64,000 nt of DNA from Pholis gunnellus (Eukaryota; Chordata; Actinopteri; Perciformes; Pholidae). The stretch spans positions 5,506,001 through 5,570,000 of the forward strand of contig OU342823.1 in NCBI GenBank assembly GCA_910591455.2. Reading direction: 5' to 3'. Of this stretch, positions 10,666-23,816 are shown one piece after another; the first letter of the stretch is position 1, and each line of letters begins with the position of its first letter. The notes beneath the pieces are model-generated. The model was not told where the DNA came from, ran no database searches, and saw only the letters and a list, made by a program, of their open reading frames with translations. Position numbers and translations under genes: made by a program.

Positions 10666-12377
10666 TTACTTCCACCTGCAGCCGAGTCCCTGCAGAGCTC
10701 CTCCCTGCACCATCCATACCCCCACCCCCACCAGGAGGAGGAGGAGCTTGGCCCCCACAGACAGCGACAGGAGGAGCAGCAGAGGAGGCGAGGCCCCGCC
10801 CACGTAGAGCGGCGGTCGGGGGTGCAGGACGTACAGGGCGGCCTGCTCTTTGCCCAGCGGGTTGGAGGCGCTGCAGACGTACCGCCGGTCCGGCTCCACG
10901 TCTCTCAGCTGGCTGACGGTTTGGAAGTGAGCCGCCGAGCCCTGAGCCAGCGGAATCACCGGAGAACCCTCCAGAGGGTCGTCGGGGCCAAGCCACTGGA
11001 CGTCCGGCAGCGGGGAACCCTGAACCCGACACAGGGCTCGGTACCCGGACTGATCGCTACCTTCTACTGACAGATCCAAGATCCTAGGAGGAGCTGGGGG
11101 AGGAAGGGGGGACAGGAAGTAAGTGAAGACAGGAAGTAGGTGAAGACAGGAACTAGGTGAAGAAGACAGTAAGTAGCTGTAGAAGACAGGAAGTAAGTGA
11201 AGACAGGACGTAGGTGTAGAAGACAGGACGTAAGTGAAGACAGGATGTATGTGTAGACAGGAAGTAGGTGAAGACAGGCTGAAGGACAGAGATAGACTGA
11301 GGCGTCTCAGTGTGAATGTAGTTTTTTGGACGTACCCTCCACTCTCAGCCGGGTCCCCATCTTGTCCTCAAAGCTGATGTGTTCCCGTCCCTGGACCTCC
11401 ACCCTGCAGTAGTAGCGCCCGCTGTCCTGCAGGGCGGCGCCGCTGATCCGCAGCGACAGGTCGTGCTCCCTCGGGTTTCCCTCCAGCCGGTAGCGCCGGT
11501 CCTGCTGGGGCCCCGGCTCGCAGGTGGGGGCCCCCGGCCCGCTGGAGCAGCGGTACAGGACGGTGGAGCCCTGACCGTGGCCCAGACGCCACAACACCTG
11601 CAGAGAGGAATGCTGGGAGTGCTGCGGGTGGCTGAAGGTGCAGGGCAGCACCACCGGGTAGCCTTCGATGGCTCGCACCTCCGGCTGCACCTTCGTGTAC
11701 CAGCCGTCGTCTCCGGAGCCGAGCGCTGCCGATCAAAAACATAATGTTACCTAGTAGTTATTATTCAAACCTAGTAGTTATTATTATCTAAACATTAAAA
11801 AGGTTCCAGACAGAAACTGCTGCACCTTCGAGCATCGATCCACCACAAACAGGTCTTAAAACAGCTGTTCTTCTGTGTTTTTTATGGTGTTGGTGTCTAA
11901 CAGTCACATCAGACCTGCGGACCCAGACCACGTCTAGGATCATAACCCCCCCCAAGAGATTGCAGCAGCAGACGGCTTTTTACTGTCACGCTCAGGAGTT
12001 CATGACTCACATGAACCAGACTCTGCTCTCCTTCTAGACTAGATTGTTACGTTTCTCCATGTATTTATGCAGGTTTTCACGTCTTTACACTCACATTAAT
12101 AAATATATAAACACATAAACACACATATAACCACACATATATAAACATACACGTACAAACACATACATAAACATATAAACTCACATGTAAAAATATACAA
12201 ACACACATATAAACACATAGACACACATGTATAAATATGCAAACACATGTATAAATATATAAACACACATATAAAAACACATAAACACAGACCGTGTGTG
12301 TGTGTATGTGTGTGTGTGAGCTCACCTCCTATAGCTGATAACAGACTCAAAGTGCTGCAGACCCACCGGACGTCCAT
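10666..12377 (-). CDS. siglec15l: Siglec-15-like sialic-acid-binding Ig receptor
   Basis: Three exons on the minus strand: 12377-12326, 11725-11336 and 11093-10666. All joins are phase 1 (870 nt, 289 aa). Exon 1 gives a short signal peptide (MDVRWVCSTLSLLSAIG). Exon 2 is a V-set Ig domain with VLPCTFSHP, LEGNPREHDLSLRI and DSGRYYCRVE, closely matching mammalian SIGLEC15, whose ligand-binding arginine lies in the RYFCRVE-like strand. Exon 3 begins APPRILDLSV, forms a C2-type domain (YRALC ... RRYVCSASNPLG) and ends in a membrane segment. That segment is LLLLLSLSVGAKLLLLLVGV, with a buried lysine at the place where human SIGLEC15 uses Lys to bind DAP12. The tail stops about a dozen residues later. 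Human SIGLEC15 has a longer cytoplasmic tail, and an alternative donor (TGCAG|GTGGAA) near 10676 could splice to an unseen tail exon. The receptor is expected on myeloid or osteoclast-lineage cells by analogy. Confidence 0.9.
11100..11290. repeat. GACAGGAAGTAGGTGAA minisatellite in siglec-like intron 2
   Basis: Around ten imperfect copies of a 17-20 base unit (gaagacaggaagtaggt and variants) lie just upstream, on the minus strand, of the exon 3 acceptor at 11094-11095. They are related to the repeat at 9338-9402. Confidence 0.75.
12085..12320. repeat. Degenerate CA/ATA microsatellite in siglec-like intron 1
   Basis: Runs of (ACACAT)n and (ATAAACACA)n, ending in a (TG)n tract beside the exon 1 donor. 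More (TG)n tracts follow at 12411-12460 and 12495-12512, in the 5' flank. The long open frames here are products of the repeat. Confidence 0.8.
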
Positions 12378-12619
12378 GATGAGACTGCTGAAGAAACAAC
12401 ACAAGCTGGGATGTGTATGTGTCTGTGTGTGTATGTGTCTGTGTGTGTATGTGTGTGTCATTCATGTGACTCAGTACCTCCCAGACACACTCTCTGTGTG
12501 TGTGTGTGTGTGTTTCCATTCTTCTGTTACTTCCTTCTGGCTTTTTTAAATTATAAGTCATCAGTTTGTCTGCGTGCTGGATCTTTACTAAGCTTGTTGT
12601 AATGTAACTGCTAAAACTG

Positions 12620-14430
12620 TTTTAACACCCCCGATTGTTTAAACTGAAGGTGCATAATTTTGTATCACAGCAAGTGCTCAATTTAGTGGGATGTTTACTA
12701 AGATAAGACCCGTCGCAGTTCAACGGATTTGCATAAAGTGCTGTTAAATGAGGTCTGATGTCTGACGGGGTCGGTATCACGGGACAGTTTGTGCTGAGCT
12801 CCATATTTAAACAATCAATCTGCTTCTGGGCTGCTTTTGTCAACATTTAGCGAGTGTGTGAAAATAATAACAGCAAACGAGCCTTTTTATGGTAAAAACA
12901 CAGATAGAAAAGTATCGACTCATTTAATTAGAAAGATTCTTGATTGACGAGTTGTATTGAAGCGTTGTGGATGACGGAGGACCTACTTTTTCTCATGTGT
13001 TGTCTAATGCGTATGTAATGGTTTTATGGTTTCACACTGGTCTCTGGTGAGGTTATTAAGTTGTGATTGGGGTGTTAACTTAACTGTGACCTGGCAACAC
13101 TGACTATAAACTACTTTTAATTTCGGATTAGTCGGACAACACACCCTGACTGTTCTGGAGAACAATGGAGCACAAAAATATAATAAATTACAATATTTTC
13201 TCACACCTGGCATAAACATCAGCATGCTAGCATTGTCACTGTGAGCATGTTTGCATGCTGATGTTAGCATTTAGCTCAAAGTGCTAGTGTTTCTCAGTGC
13301 GGCCTGCTAGCACGGCTGTCGACTGTTTCTCCTGTTTCTGATTACGTCAGCGGAAAAACACTGTACTGAATTAATAGTCAGGAAGGATTTTATTAGAGTA
13401 TTAGAGTCGTATAGTTGTTGTGTGAAGGCGACTGTGAACCCCATTATTGACCGATCATGTCGCTCCCCAAGGCGGAAAAAGAAAATACACAAATGTATTG
13501 AATTAATAATGAATCGTGGGCCCGACCATTAGAGTTCACGCAGCAAGCCTTTTGGGATCAGGTAATGAAACCAATTTTTACCGATGAAACATGTAATGAC
13601 ATGTGCAGCAGTAATAGCTTTTCCTGGCTACAGGGGGGGAGGTAAACACCCGGATGAGGAGTGAACATGTGGGAGTCCATGTGGGAGTTCCTCCTCATCA
13701 TCCACAGAGAAATCTGCACAAAAAAAAGAAAAGCATGCAGCCTTCAAAAAGGGGGAATAAAAGGCTTTTGTGCATTGTTTGAAACGGACACACTCGAAAA
13801 AGCTTTCGCAATTTGAAACAACCCTTTTTAAAAGCGATTTAAGAGGTTCTTTGAAGCCCCAGATGGGATGAAGGGAAGTTGCGGCACTGGAGCGCAACAC
13901 ATGATTTCCCCTCAGATTCGTCAGGTTCTTTAAAGGCGGGAGATTGGACAGCTCAGGTTTGGACGGGTCTCACAAGCTCATATCTCATCGACGCCGCTCT
14001 GGCGCCGCAGTTCCATCTTCATGACGGCGGCATTATGGGTAAATGTGGAAGGCGTCAGCGTGATTGGCTCCCGGGGGGGGGGGGATTACAGTATGCGGTC
14101 TGATGGAGGAGGCACGTATATTTCACACAGAACGATATAAACAGTCGGGGGTCTCTGTGGGTAAAACATCCTGCAGCGATGATGTACTTTTACAGCTCGA
14201 TGTGTTCCAATGCATGAACACCAACATGTCCTCTTAAAGATGGAAAGATGAGGAAAAATCCCTCAGATTGAAGGACACGTTCAAAGCTTCTCTCTTCATG
14301 GAGGAGGGCATCCGCACTGCGTTTACGCAGATGACTGTGTATCTCTCCCCAAAACATTCTCATTTACCACCGTGGGCTGATTATGAGACAATGGGGCCCC
14401 GGCACAGACATGCAAAAGGCCCCATCACCT
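12620..14430. other. Intergenic DNA with one dispersed repeat
   Basis: No supported exon. At about 13205-13285 there is a dispersed repeat rich in GCATGCTAGCATT motifs, related to 51995-52135 in the other orientation. A poly-G run (about 10 bases) sits at 14071-14081. Confidence 0.5.
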
Positions 14431-14444
14431 CTATTACCTAGCAG

Positions 14445-14960
14445 CAAGAAGACACACTGACTTTATAGTTGTTTGGACTCTTTTTGTTTTGTGTCTCTTT
14501 GTAGTCATTACTTATGTCTCTGTGGTCATTTTGTGTCTCTTTGTGGTTGTTTTGTCCCTTTTTCATAGTTGTTGTGAGTCTCTTTGGGTCTATTTGCAGC
14601 TGTTTTGCAACTCTTTGTGGTTTTGGTCTCTTTGTAGTTGCATTGTGTGTCTTTGTAGTTTGGTTGTTTCTCTTGTAGTAATTTTGAAGTCTCTTGAAGT
14701 TATTTTGAGTCTCTTTGTAGTTGCGTTGAGTCTTTTTGAGTCTCTTTGTAGTTGCATTTTGTCTTTGTGTTGTCATTTTGAGTCTCTTGTAGTCATTTTG
14801 AGTCTCTGTGTTGTAGTTTGCCTCTTTCCATAGCCATTGTGAGTTTCTTTGTAATTGTTCTGATCTCTTTACTGTTTTTTTGTTTTCCTTTCGTAGTTGT
14901 TTTGTGTTTCTGTGTGCTCTTTTGAGTCCCTTCCTGGTTGGTACATGTATCTTTGAGTTA
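14445..14960. repeat. TTTGTGTCTCTTTGTAGTTG minisatellite
   Basis: Many diverged copies of a roughly 20-30 base unit built on gtctctttgtagttgttttg. The same family forms a cleaner 32-base array at 37330-37715. Both arrays yield Lys/Thr/Gln-rich open frames on the minus strand that are not genes. Confidence 0.8.
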
Positions 14961-15485
14961 TATTTTGTAGGTGAAAGCCAGGGGGGCCCCTGTGCCTGGT
15001 CGGCCCGCTCAGTAAATCCTCCATGCTTAGCGTTAGCGATACATACTTTATCTAGCCATGCAGATTTAAAGGTACTATATCAGTTAGGTTTTTAAAGTCT
15101 TGGTATCATTATTTTATTAACATTTTACTCTTGTTAAGTTTATATTTAATTATTTTGTGTTGAGGTAGTTTTCTACTGTACTATTTACATCTATCTTATT
15201 TTTAAAGCATGTTTTTCTTCTGTGAAAGCACTTTGCAACCTTGGTTACAAAGATGCTACATCAACATAGTTTTAAAGCATTATTATTGTCATTTAAAAGT
15301 TAGCTGTTCAGTTGACTCCTTTGTTCTTGAATCTATTAACAGAGAGAACAGAAAAAAAGGTCCTGAAATGAACAACAATGGCTTCCTGGAAAGAAAGAAG
15401 GTAAGAATGCATGAAGATCATGCAAACTGCTAAACCACCGTTATAGTCCTTTAAAGGAATAATTCAACATTTTCATCCTCTACGA

Positions 15486-16469
<984 letters not shown>

Positions 16470-16494
16470 CTCTACGAGATACAACACTCATTAG

Positions 16495-16585
16495 TGAGCT
16501 TTACAGGTGTATGTGGACAGAGCCAGGCTAGCTGTTTCCCCCTGTTTCCAGTCTTTGTGCTAAGCTAGGCTAACTGACCGACATC
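16495..16585 (+). repeat. Dispersed repeat R1, copy 1 (GCTAGCTGTTTCCCCCTG family)
   Basis: The core gagccaggctagctgtttcc...ccagtctttgtgctaagct recurs in reverse at about 43540-43640 and forward at about 60625-60722. It is a short repeat of unknown class. Confidence 0.75.
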
Positions 16586-16589
16586 ATTG

Positions 16590-19500
16590 GCGATCATTAT
16601 GAGAATTGGCAACCAATTCTTGGCCTTTGGATGCCATTAGTGGAAACCACTTATTAACATAAAAAATGGACATCAAACAGCAAAACATGCACCCCAAAAT
16701 ATATGTATTTTTAAAATATTTGTTGCATTAATGATATTTAAATATTGACAGACAACGCTGCCAATGTGTGTTGGTGTGTTTGTTACACTACTAAGATGAG
16801 TATAACTGCATAGCATCCAAAATACTTAAAAATATAAGATATATATGTAAAAACATAGTGCTGAGGCCTGAAATATTTTTGTTTGAAATGCTTCCCTCGA
16901 TCTTTGGCTCTCGGGTGTTTGCTTGTGTTCGTGTCAGTGTGAGCTGCTGTGCAGTCTGAGTGGGGGTGCATGTAGCTGAGATGCCTATAAAAGCTGTGGG
17001 AGGTTAAGAGCATCCATTCTGCCTCCTTAACTGTTTGGAGGGATTCTGTCAAGCTGTCAAGGCGTTTTTTTTTTATGTTTTCCTGGAGAACAGCGGAGCT
17101 CGTGCCACACGGTTCAAGTGTTTTGAAATGCTCATCATCTGCCGACGTCTCCGAGATGACTAAGTGATATCAGGACACAGGATTACTTAAGAGAGGAGTG
17201 CTCTCTGTATACAGAAATAGAAATAACCCTGAATAAAAGAACAGCAAAGAAAATATTACAGGATGTAGTGTTTGGAATTTAGTTTTTACCACAAATATTA
17301 AAAAGTAGCATTTTCTGGATTTAAGATATGTAAGTCAATATGTCTATAACAGATAACAATGAATAAACAATGAATATCAGATTACACAACCAGCTGAAAT
17401 TATAGAACGTGTACAGTTTTCTTGTAAAAAAAGCTGATTGTTCTGATCACTTCTCTCTAAAATACCACATACTTCACATGAGCACTGGTTCAGCCTCGAT
17501 AGAGTCCATGAGTGAAGGTCTCTGCGTCTACGTTTCCAGCTCCTCTCTCCTCCCTTCGGCCGGTGTCCCGACAGTCTGCAGGCTCCTGAAGGACATGATG
17601 GATGCTTCTTTTGAAGGATCCCTTCTGTCATCCAGACGCCCAATTAGAGGCCGGCCACGGCTGGCCACTCCGGACTGAGAGGTAGGAGGGCAGCATCACT
17701 CACTCAGTGGACCGCGCTGACTTTTTGGCAGGTCAGCCCATCGGTCGCCTGACGCAGAAACAAAAGCGACTCTGTGAGGCCAGAGGAGACTGATGTCCTC
17801 TCCAGAGTACACGGCAATGCTTTAGCAGACAGTCTGTCCAACACTGTCTCACGGGAGCTCTTGATAATATTCGCATGATGCAATATATTGGTTTTGTGTA
17901 CAGGGACACACATTGTATTTCTTTTTTTTGTGTTGCTCGGAAAACCATAACAATATGGTAAAAAGTTAGGTTAAGGCAACAAAACAACTTAGTTAGGTTT
18001 GGGAAAAAACATCATGGTTTGGCTTAAATGAATACGTACAGTTAAGTTTATGTAACAAAACCAACAGTCAGGTTTAGCTAGAAAACCACAAAAAGTTAAG
18101 TTTAGGCAACAAAATCACTACTATAAAACCAAAACTGTGTTAAACAACCGTTTTAAAGTCCGGTTTGTTGGACCCGTCCACCTCCCCTCCCGTCCACCAT
18201 TAGTCATCTTTTGGATATTTAATTCATGCGTCCACCACGAACAAGGCTCCTAACTGACGTCATTTTTGTCCGAACAACAAAAAAACAGACAATTTGTGTC
18301 CATGAACAAGAAACCAATAGATTACAATTTGTGACTATTTCCCGACCTGCCATGATATTGGGTTTGTATATCCATATCTGCAATATTTTCATATATTCTT
18401 GATAGGCCCATGAGAAAGCAAAACAAACAATTTATCAGGAAAAGAGTGCAGCATTTGCAGAAAAATGTGTTTCTGCATGTGTGTGTGTGTGGTCATTTTT
18501 CAGCACTGAGGTGTTCCTGCGTGGCTCAGTGACACCAACATTGGCAGGGTTGGGGGTTTGATTTCCACTGGGTCCCCCCCACTCCACGCTCAGGTGTACG
18601 CACTCAATTAAGCAATAACACAGTCAAGGGCACGCTGCACTTATTGGCAGCAGAGAGCTGCAGCTGGAGGAAAAGTAGATCAGGCAGCAGCCACAGGGAA
18701 ACACGACCTTGACTGTTACTGCTTTTACGCAACGCTGACTGCTTTTTACACAGGAGCTCCAAAGACATGGTTTCTAATGCAGTAAAGTATGTGGACACTT
18801 GCATTTTATCACCACACGTGATTACTAAAACCATTAATCATTAATCGGTTGCTGTAACTGTCTTTTTCCTCCAGATGTTGGACCTCTCTGCAGGGATTTG
18901 CTCCAACACTGACGATGGGTCGGTGTTCCAGTTAGTTGAGGTCAGTGCAAACGGAGAAACATTTCTTCACGGAGCTGGTTTTGTGCACGATAGTGTTGTG
19001 AGGTTGAAACAGGAAAAAGACAAACACCAACTGATGCTACGAAGTTGGAACACTTTTATATTATTTAAGCTTCAAGATGCATTAAGATTTAAATATGTAA
19101 AAAATATTTAGATTCTGTTTGAATTGTGCCATGAATTACAAATATGATGTTTGTCAATTTAAAAGATAATTTCACACGTAAAGAAGGTCGCGGTTCATTA
19201 TATATTTGTCGTAGAATCATTTAGTTTTGTGTGAAAACGATCAGCGAACTTCATCTCTCGTCTCCCACAGTGAACGTCACCAACATGGCCGTTAGCTTGG
19301 CTTGCCAGCTAGCCGGCTAACCTAGCTATGTTCCAAATGTAGCGTTATCTTAGATGATGGGTTTTTATCCAGAGGCTCTTTTTAATCATCCGGGAAGCGA
19401 AAGAACGAGCATTTACTGTTTTACTTCCTGTTGAAAAAATAAACAAATGAGATAAAAACAACAAAAAAAACTAATGAAATGGTTTTCAGTTGTTTCCATT

Positions 19501-20580
19501 TAATTAATGTATACGTTTCATCAGATTCCATCTCTTCCATGGATGAGCTCATCTTGTTTCACACTATTATTATTTTCAAAACACTCACAAGTGTTTCCTG
19601 AGAAGGTCAAATGCACCGTGATGCATGGCCGCTCATGAGCGCCACACTTAAATGTCAAGGGTGCATGCCCCCCCACCATATTGGGATGATTCACACTATC
19701 ATGCAGCTCTCAGCTGGAGGACTGGTGCCCTCTTAGCCCCCATTCAGACCCACCAGAGAGCACCAGAACCCGGTCTCCGTCCTCTGCCGGATATTGAGTC
19801 AGTGTACTGTGAAGAGGAATCTGGTGTCAGGTCGCCAGGCGGCACATTTCTGAAAATGGCTGCGAGCCCGGAGGGAAGCGGACGCCGATAAGTTCAGCGC
19901 GCCCGCTTGTTAGCTGTAAAACAGGTCTATCACGCGCCTCCTCGCCGCAGGCTCAGCATTTCTCTCCACCGGTGGATGGATCGGCTCACCCTCTGCGCTC
20001 TTAATACCTGGGGCTTTAACACTTTAATGTCTTTCACTTGACAAATGACCTGTGTTTATGAAGCGCCCGCCGACAGGCCTCGAGACCGGTGGAGCAGCCA
20101 GCGGCAGTGAACCCTGAGAGAATGTGCTCCTTTTTACAGGATAATTACATGGAGCAGGGTTTGTATCAGAGGGGGGTGTTGGTGGTGTGATGGCGAAAGC
20201 AGGAGGCTCGACATGCGTCTGGTGTTTTTCTAATGCTGGTAATGCAAACATGTGCTTTAAAGTGAGTTCCCTGCTACAAACATGAATGCAAATCTGGTTT
20301 GTGGTCAGATTTAATGTACTTCTGCATACCCTCAAAAGATTTTTTCCAACAAAACAGCAGTGTGGCACAACCAGCCTCTGAAAAATAATGTTTTACAATT
20401 ACATTTAGCAAGAAATGCACAGTACGGCTGCTCCAGTTTACATTTTGTATCAACATGATGAGGAACAAGCTTGGTTTGTTTCCACTCTTGCTAACTTAAG
20501 CTTGAAAAATGCTTTATAGGCAACTCAAAGATCTGAAATAAAAGTAAGGACTATTTGACCAAAGCTACAATCTTTCTCTA
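16590..20580. other. Gene-poor intergenic region
   Basis: No supported exon. At 17935-18125 there is a dispersed repeat with the motif gttaggtttaggcaacaaaa, related to about 50985-51060. At 18530-18590 a tRNA-like B-box fragment was considered and rejected. The ORFs at 17409-17678 and 18875-19111 have no splice or family support. Confidence 0.5.
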
Positions 20581-20582
20581 GC

Positions 20583-20770
20583 CTTAAAGGGCCAGTGTGT
20601 AACATTTAGGGGGATCCTTTGGAAGAAAGGGAATATATTATTAATACGTTTGTTTTCTTATGTGTATATTACACACCTGTAGAATGAGTCGGCCACAGTA
20701 GTTCTCCTCACACAAGGAATGAATATTCAGCAGCAGACAGTAAATGATCTGCGTACAGATAAAGAGAGCT
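20583..20770. repeat. Dispersed teleost-type repeat (GGGCCAGTGTGTAACATTTA)
   Basis: The opening aaagggccagtgtgtaacat and the following AT-rich body match, from memory, a repeat widespread in fish genomes. Its class and exact borders are not determined. Only one copy was recognised in this window. Confidence 0.45.
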
Positions 20771-21059
20771 GCTTAAAAAAAGTCACAACATTGACTTGTT
20801 GAGCAGATCACTGTCGTGAGACTCTGTGAACAGCAGACTTGTTTTGCTCTTGGCAGCGCTGCAGCTCCACCCGGAGGTAATCAGCGTGCCGTTTTCAGGG
20901 CCTTTTCAGCCTGAGCTCTGCAGAGGGACGGGCCTGCACTCAGGGCGTTTCTTTTTTTACCCAAACAAACACAGCGGGGGAATGCCAACATGACCACATT
21001 CAGGAAGAAGGGGATTGCAGACACATGTAGCTGGGGCCCTCGGAGGGGAGCGAAAAAGG

Positions 21060-23320
21060 AAACGCCGTGTTCCCCCTACAGGCACTAATTGTCAGAAACA
21101 TGCACCAGATGTGGCGCTCAGAGTGCTGAGCCCTCGTTTGCAGACACAAAAAAAAGAATTACAGGATAGCAAACAATAACATGCAGGATGGAGGAATGAG
21201 ATAATCCTGATTGTGGTGGAGAGAAGAGATGCAGCCGAGGAGAAACGCCACCTGTGAAGCTGCAGATAGACTTCCACCATCATCGCCTCTGCAGGTTTGA
21301 TAGCTGATTATGATCCTGGGACACGAGAGGGTTTGCTGCTTCCTGTCACTCACCGTTTTTATCCTCTGACTGTTGCTCGTATTGTAGAAAAAGTTAAAGG
21401 AATATTTCACCAAGAAATAACACTCACCTTTATAGGCTCTCCATGGTACCGGTGAAAACATATACATACATATATATACACATAAATATCTATGGAGTCT
21501 ATAAGCACAACATAAATGAAAGTGGAGCCCAGCAGAAGCTGAATTTATTTATGATGAATTCAAGCTGAAAAAATAATCACACATCTTCATTCTTAAACAA
21601 ACCTGTAACTTTAATAAAAAACCTCTCTCTTTGTTGAGTATTATCAGACAACAAACTGCTGCTCAGACTTCTCAGATACCACAGTGTCCTCTTTTCAAGC
21701 TGAGCTCTCTTCGTGATAAGCTCTGTTATATTTCCACTAAAGATGATGAAACTGAAGATCACAGATGGCACCAGAGCTTCTGCCATGTGGTCCGCTAACA
21801 GAGCTGCACAGAAAACTCTTCCCAGACTTCCACTGTCCCATTTTTCTTGTTCTTTCTTTTTCTTTTTTTAAAAATATTCACGCTGTGAACAATCGCGCCA
21901 GCATCGATACTTCCACAACCCTTTTTCACAACCTCATTATGCTCAGATTCATCTCTCACAGGCTTCTCTCTCAGCAGATATGGTGTGATGTAAAGCTTTT
22001 AAAGTGAAGCTTTATTAGAGCATAGATTGTCAAGGTAACCTCAATTTGACGCTTTCCCCATAAATTTAGCTTATCCCTTTAACTATGAGGGACACATGCA
22101 AGATTTCTTTTTTTGGTGCCTGTTAACAGCAGATATTGAGTATTTTTCTCTCTGGCTCAGATAATCCCTTGAGGATAGGAAGTATCTGACCGAGGCCACT
22201 GGTTTCTGGAGACTCCATCATGGATTAGTGGAGCTGAATTGGAATCAGAGGTGAAGGGGGGGAGATGGAGCCGATGGGCCGAGGCGCCGTCCAGGTGTGA
22301 AAGTGCATAAATTTACTGTCATGGCTTGGTTCATCTCAAAATGCATGAAATCTCTTCCTGGATATCGTCTCATAATAAGGTCATTAAACGCTGCAGGAGG
22401 CAGAAATTCGCAAAAAACTAAAAAAAACAACTCTGCAGGAGGGGATGCACGGTGTGTGTGTGTGTGTGTGTGTGTGTTGTTTATGCGTTCACAACATTTA
22501 ATATATTCCCCCATCTCCACTTAGTATTCGAATTGAAGGTCAGCCTTCTGAAATAAGAAGCGTTCGGCCTCAAAAATTCAATTTCTGCTTCATTTCCAGG
22601 CGGCGACTGAGATGTTAATACGGCCTCCTATACCTTCATTTCATACACTCCACACGGGCGCCTGCTTACATGTCGCACCCGCCAACTACCCCCCCCAAGA
22701 TAACGTCCGCCGTGCTGACTAAATTAGTGAGAGATCATTGATCACCCCACAGCCTGGGAGAGATGAGAGAATTAATTAGACACAGGCAGAGAGACAGTGA
22801 GATAAGAGGGAGAGGATATTTGGCGGAGAGACAAAGATGGAGAGACAACGTGAGAGAAAATATGTACTGGAGTGAGTGAGATACGGCCGGCTGGTGGGAG
22901 ACAGACAACTGTGTGGGTTCACAGCTTTTCTGTTTTTAAAGGGACGTCTAATAGTGTGACTCCTGCTGTTGTTTCATTCAGTGCAGCTGCTCGGCTGTCT
23001 TTGCCAAAAGTGGTGGAAGAATGCACCGGACATTAGTGTCTCTTGGAGATGCAGAATGTGTCCGATTTGGTGTCAGAATACACAGATTGAATCCTGTATC
23101 AAGGTGCAGGTTGCATGTTGCAGCTGTAGATGTTTAAAGGGAGAGTCTAAGTAAAAGAGAGAGCTGCAAGAATGAGTCCTCAAACCCAGAAATGAGTCTG
23201 CGGTTTTTGCACTTCCGGTTCCCCTCGCCTCAAAATCAATGTCTTATGTCTTAAATCAGGTCTCTGGTTAACACAAGCTGAAGAGATTTTAACGTTTAGT
23301 TCTACGACTTTAGAAGCTTT
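21060..23320. other. Intergenic DNA, possible conserved non-coding blocks
   Basis: No gene found. Stretches such as 22310-22420 and 22700-22830 (with aattaattaga and balanced composition) have the look of conserved non-coding elements, but this is an impression only. A (GT)n tract sits at about 22452-22476. Confidence 0.35.
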
Positions 23321-23327
23321 TACGTGT

Positions 23328-23816
23328 TGTGGCAACCCGGGGGACGTGGAGGCAAGATTGAGAGCTAAAGCAGGTGACTCAGAGACAGTAACCATTTAAC
23401 AAAAAGTGTCCTTTAATAAACAGGCAGGGGTAAAGGGGTCAAACTCAACAAAAAGGTTCCTCCCGGTCGGGGTCTTTGGCCTTTCGTCTACACCCCGTGG
23501 GAGACGATTCCTCCGGCCTGTGTGGGCAGAGCAGAGGAGAGAGGTGAGTCCGCTGAGTTTACCTCTTGTCTGCTGCAGCTCCTCTCCAGAGGTTCCTTCT
23601 TCTGCCCAGTCTGTTCTCGCCCCGCTGCTGCTCAGCCCTGTGAACATATACTCCCTCTAATCAGCTCATGCGCTGCAGGTGTGACCACTGCCACGTGCCT
23701 AGTGGCTGCAGCACCTGCACTGGGTAGTACACTCCCTCGATCACCTCCCCCAACCTGAGGTTGGGGATCCGCCTCCTGGGCTGTGTCTGCTCAGTTTTTC
23801 CCCCTGGTTTGCCACA
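23328..23816 (-). repeat. 3' LTR of the Gmr1-type element
   Basis: 489 bases. It begins TGTGGCAACCC and ends GGTTTGCCACA (plus-strand reading). The last 52 codons of ORF2 (stop at 23661) lie inside this LTR. Compared with the other LTR it has seven extra bases near 23512. Confidence 0.95.

Noticed and set aside
14438..14833. Open frames on both strands rich in KETQN or SLCSCI
   Set aside because: Minisatellite translation artefacts.
15335..15402. Possible small exon between tattaacag and gtaaga (ENRKKGPEMNNNGFLERKK)
   Set aside because: Isolated, with no partner exon or recognised family, and within repeat-rich DNA.
18530..18600. tRNA-like fragment (GTGGCTCAGTG ... GGTTTGATTTCC)
   Set aside because: A and B box likenesses are imperfect and no cloverleaf could be drawn; at most a relic of a tRNA-derived SINE.
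18875..19111. 78-residue ORF after a pyrimidine-rich AG
   Set aside because: No family, no partner exon, and AT-rich degeneration at its end.
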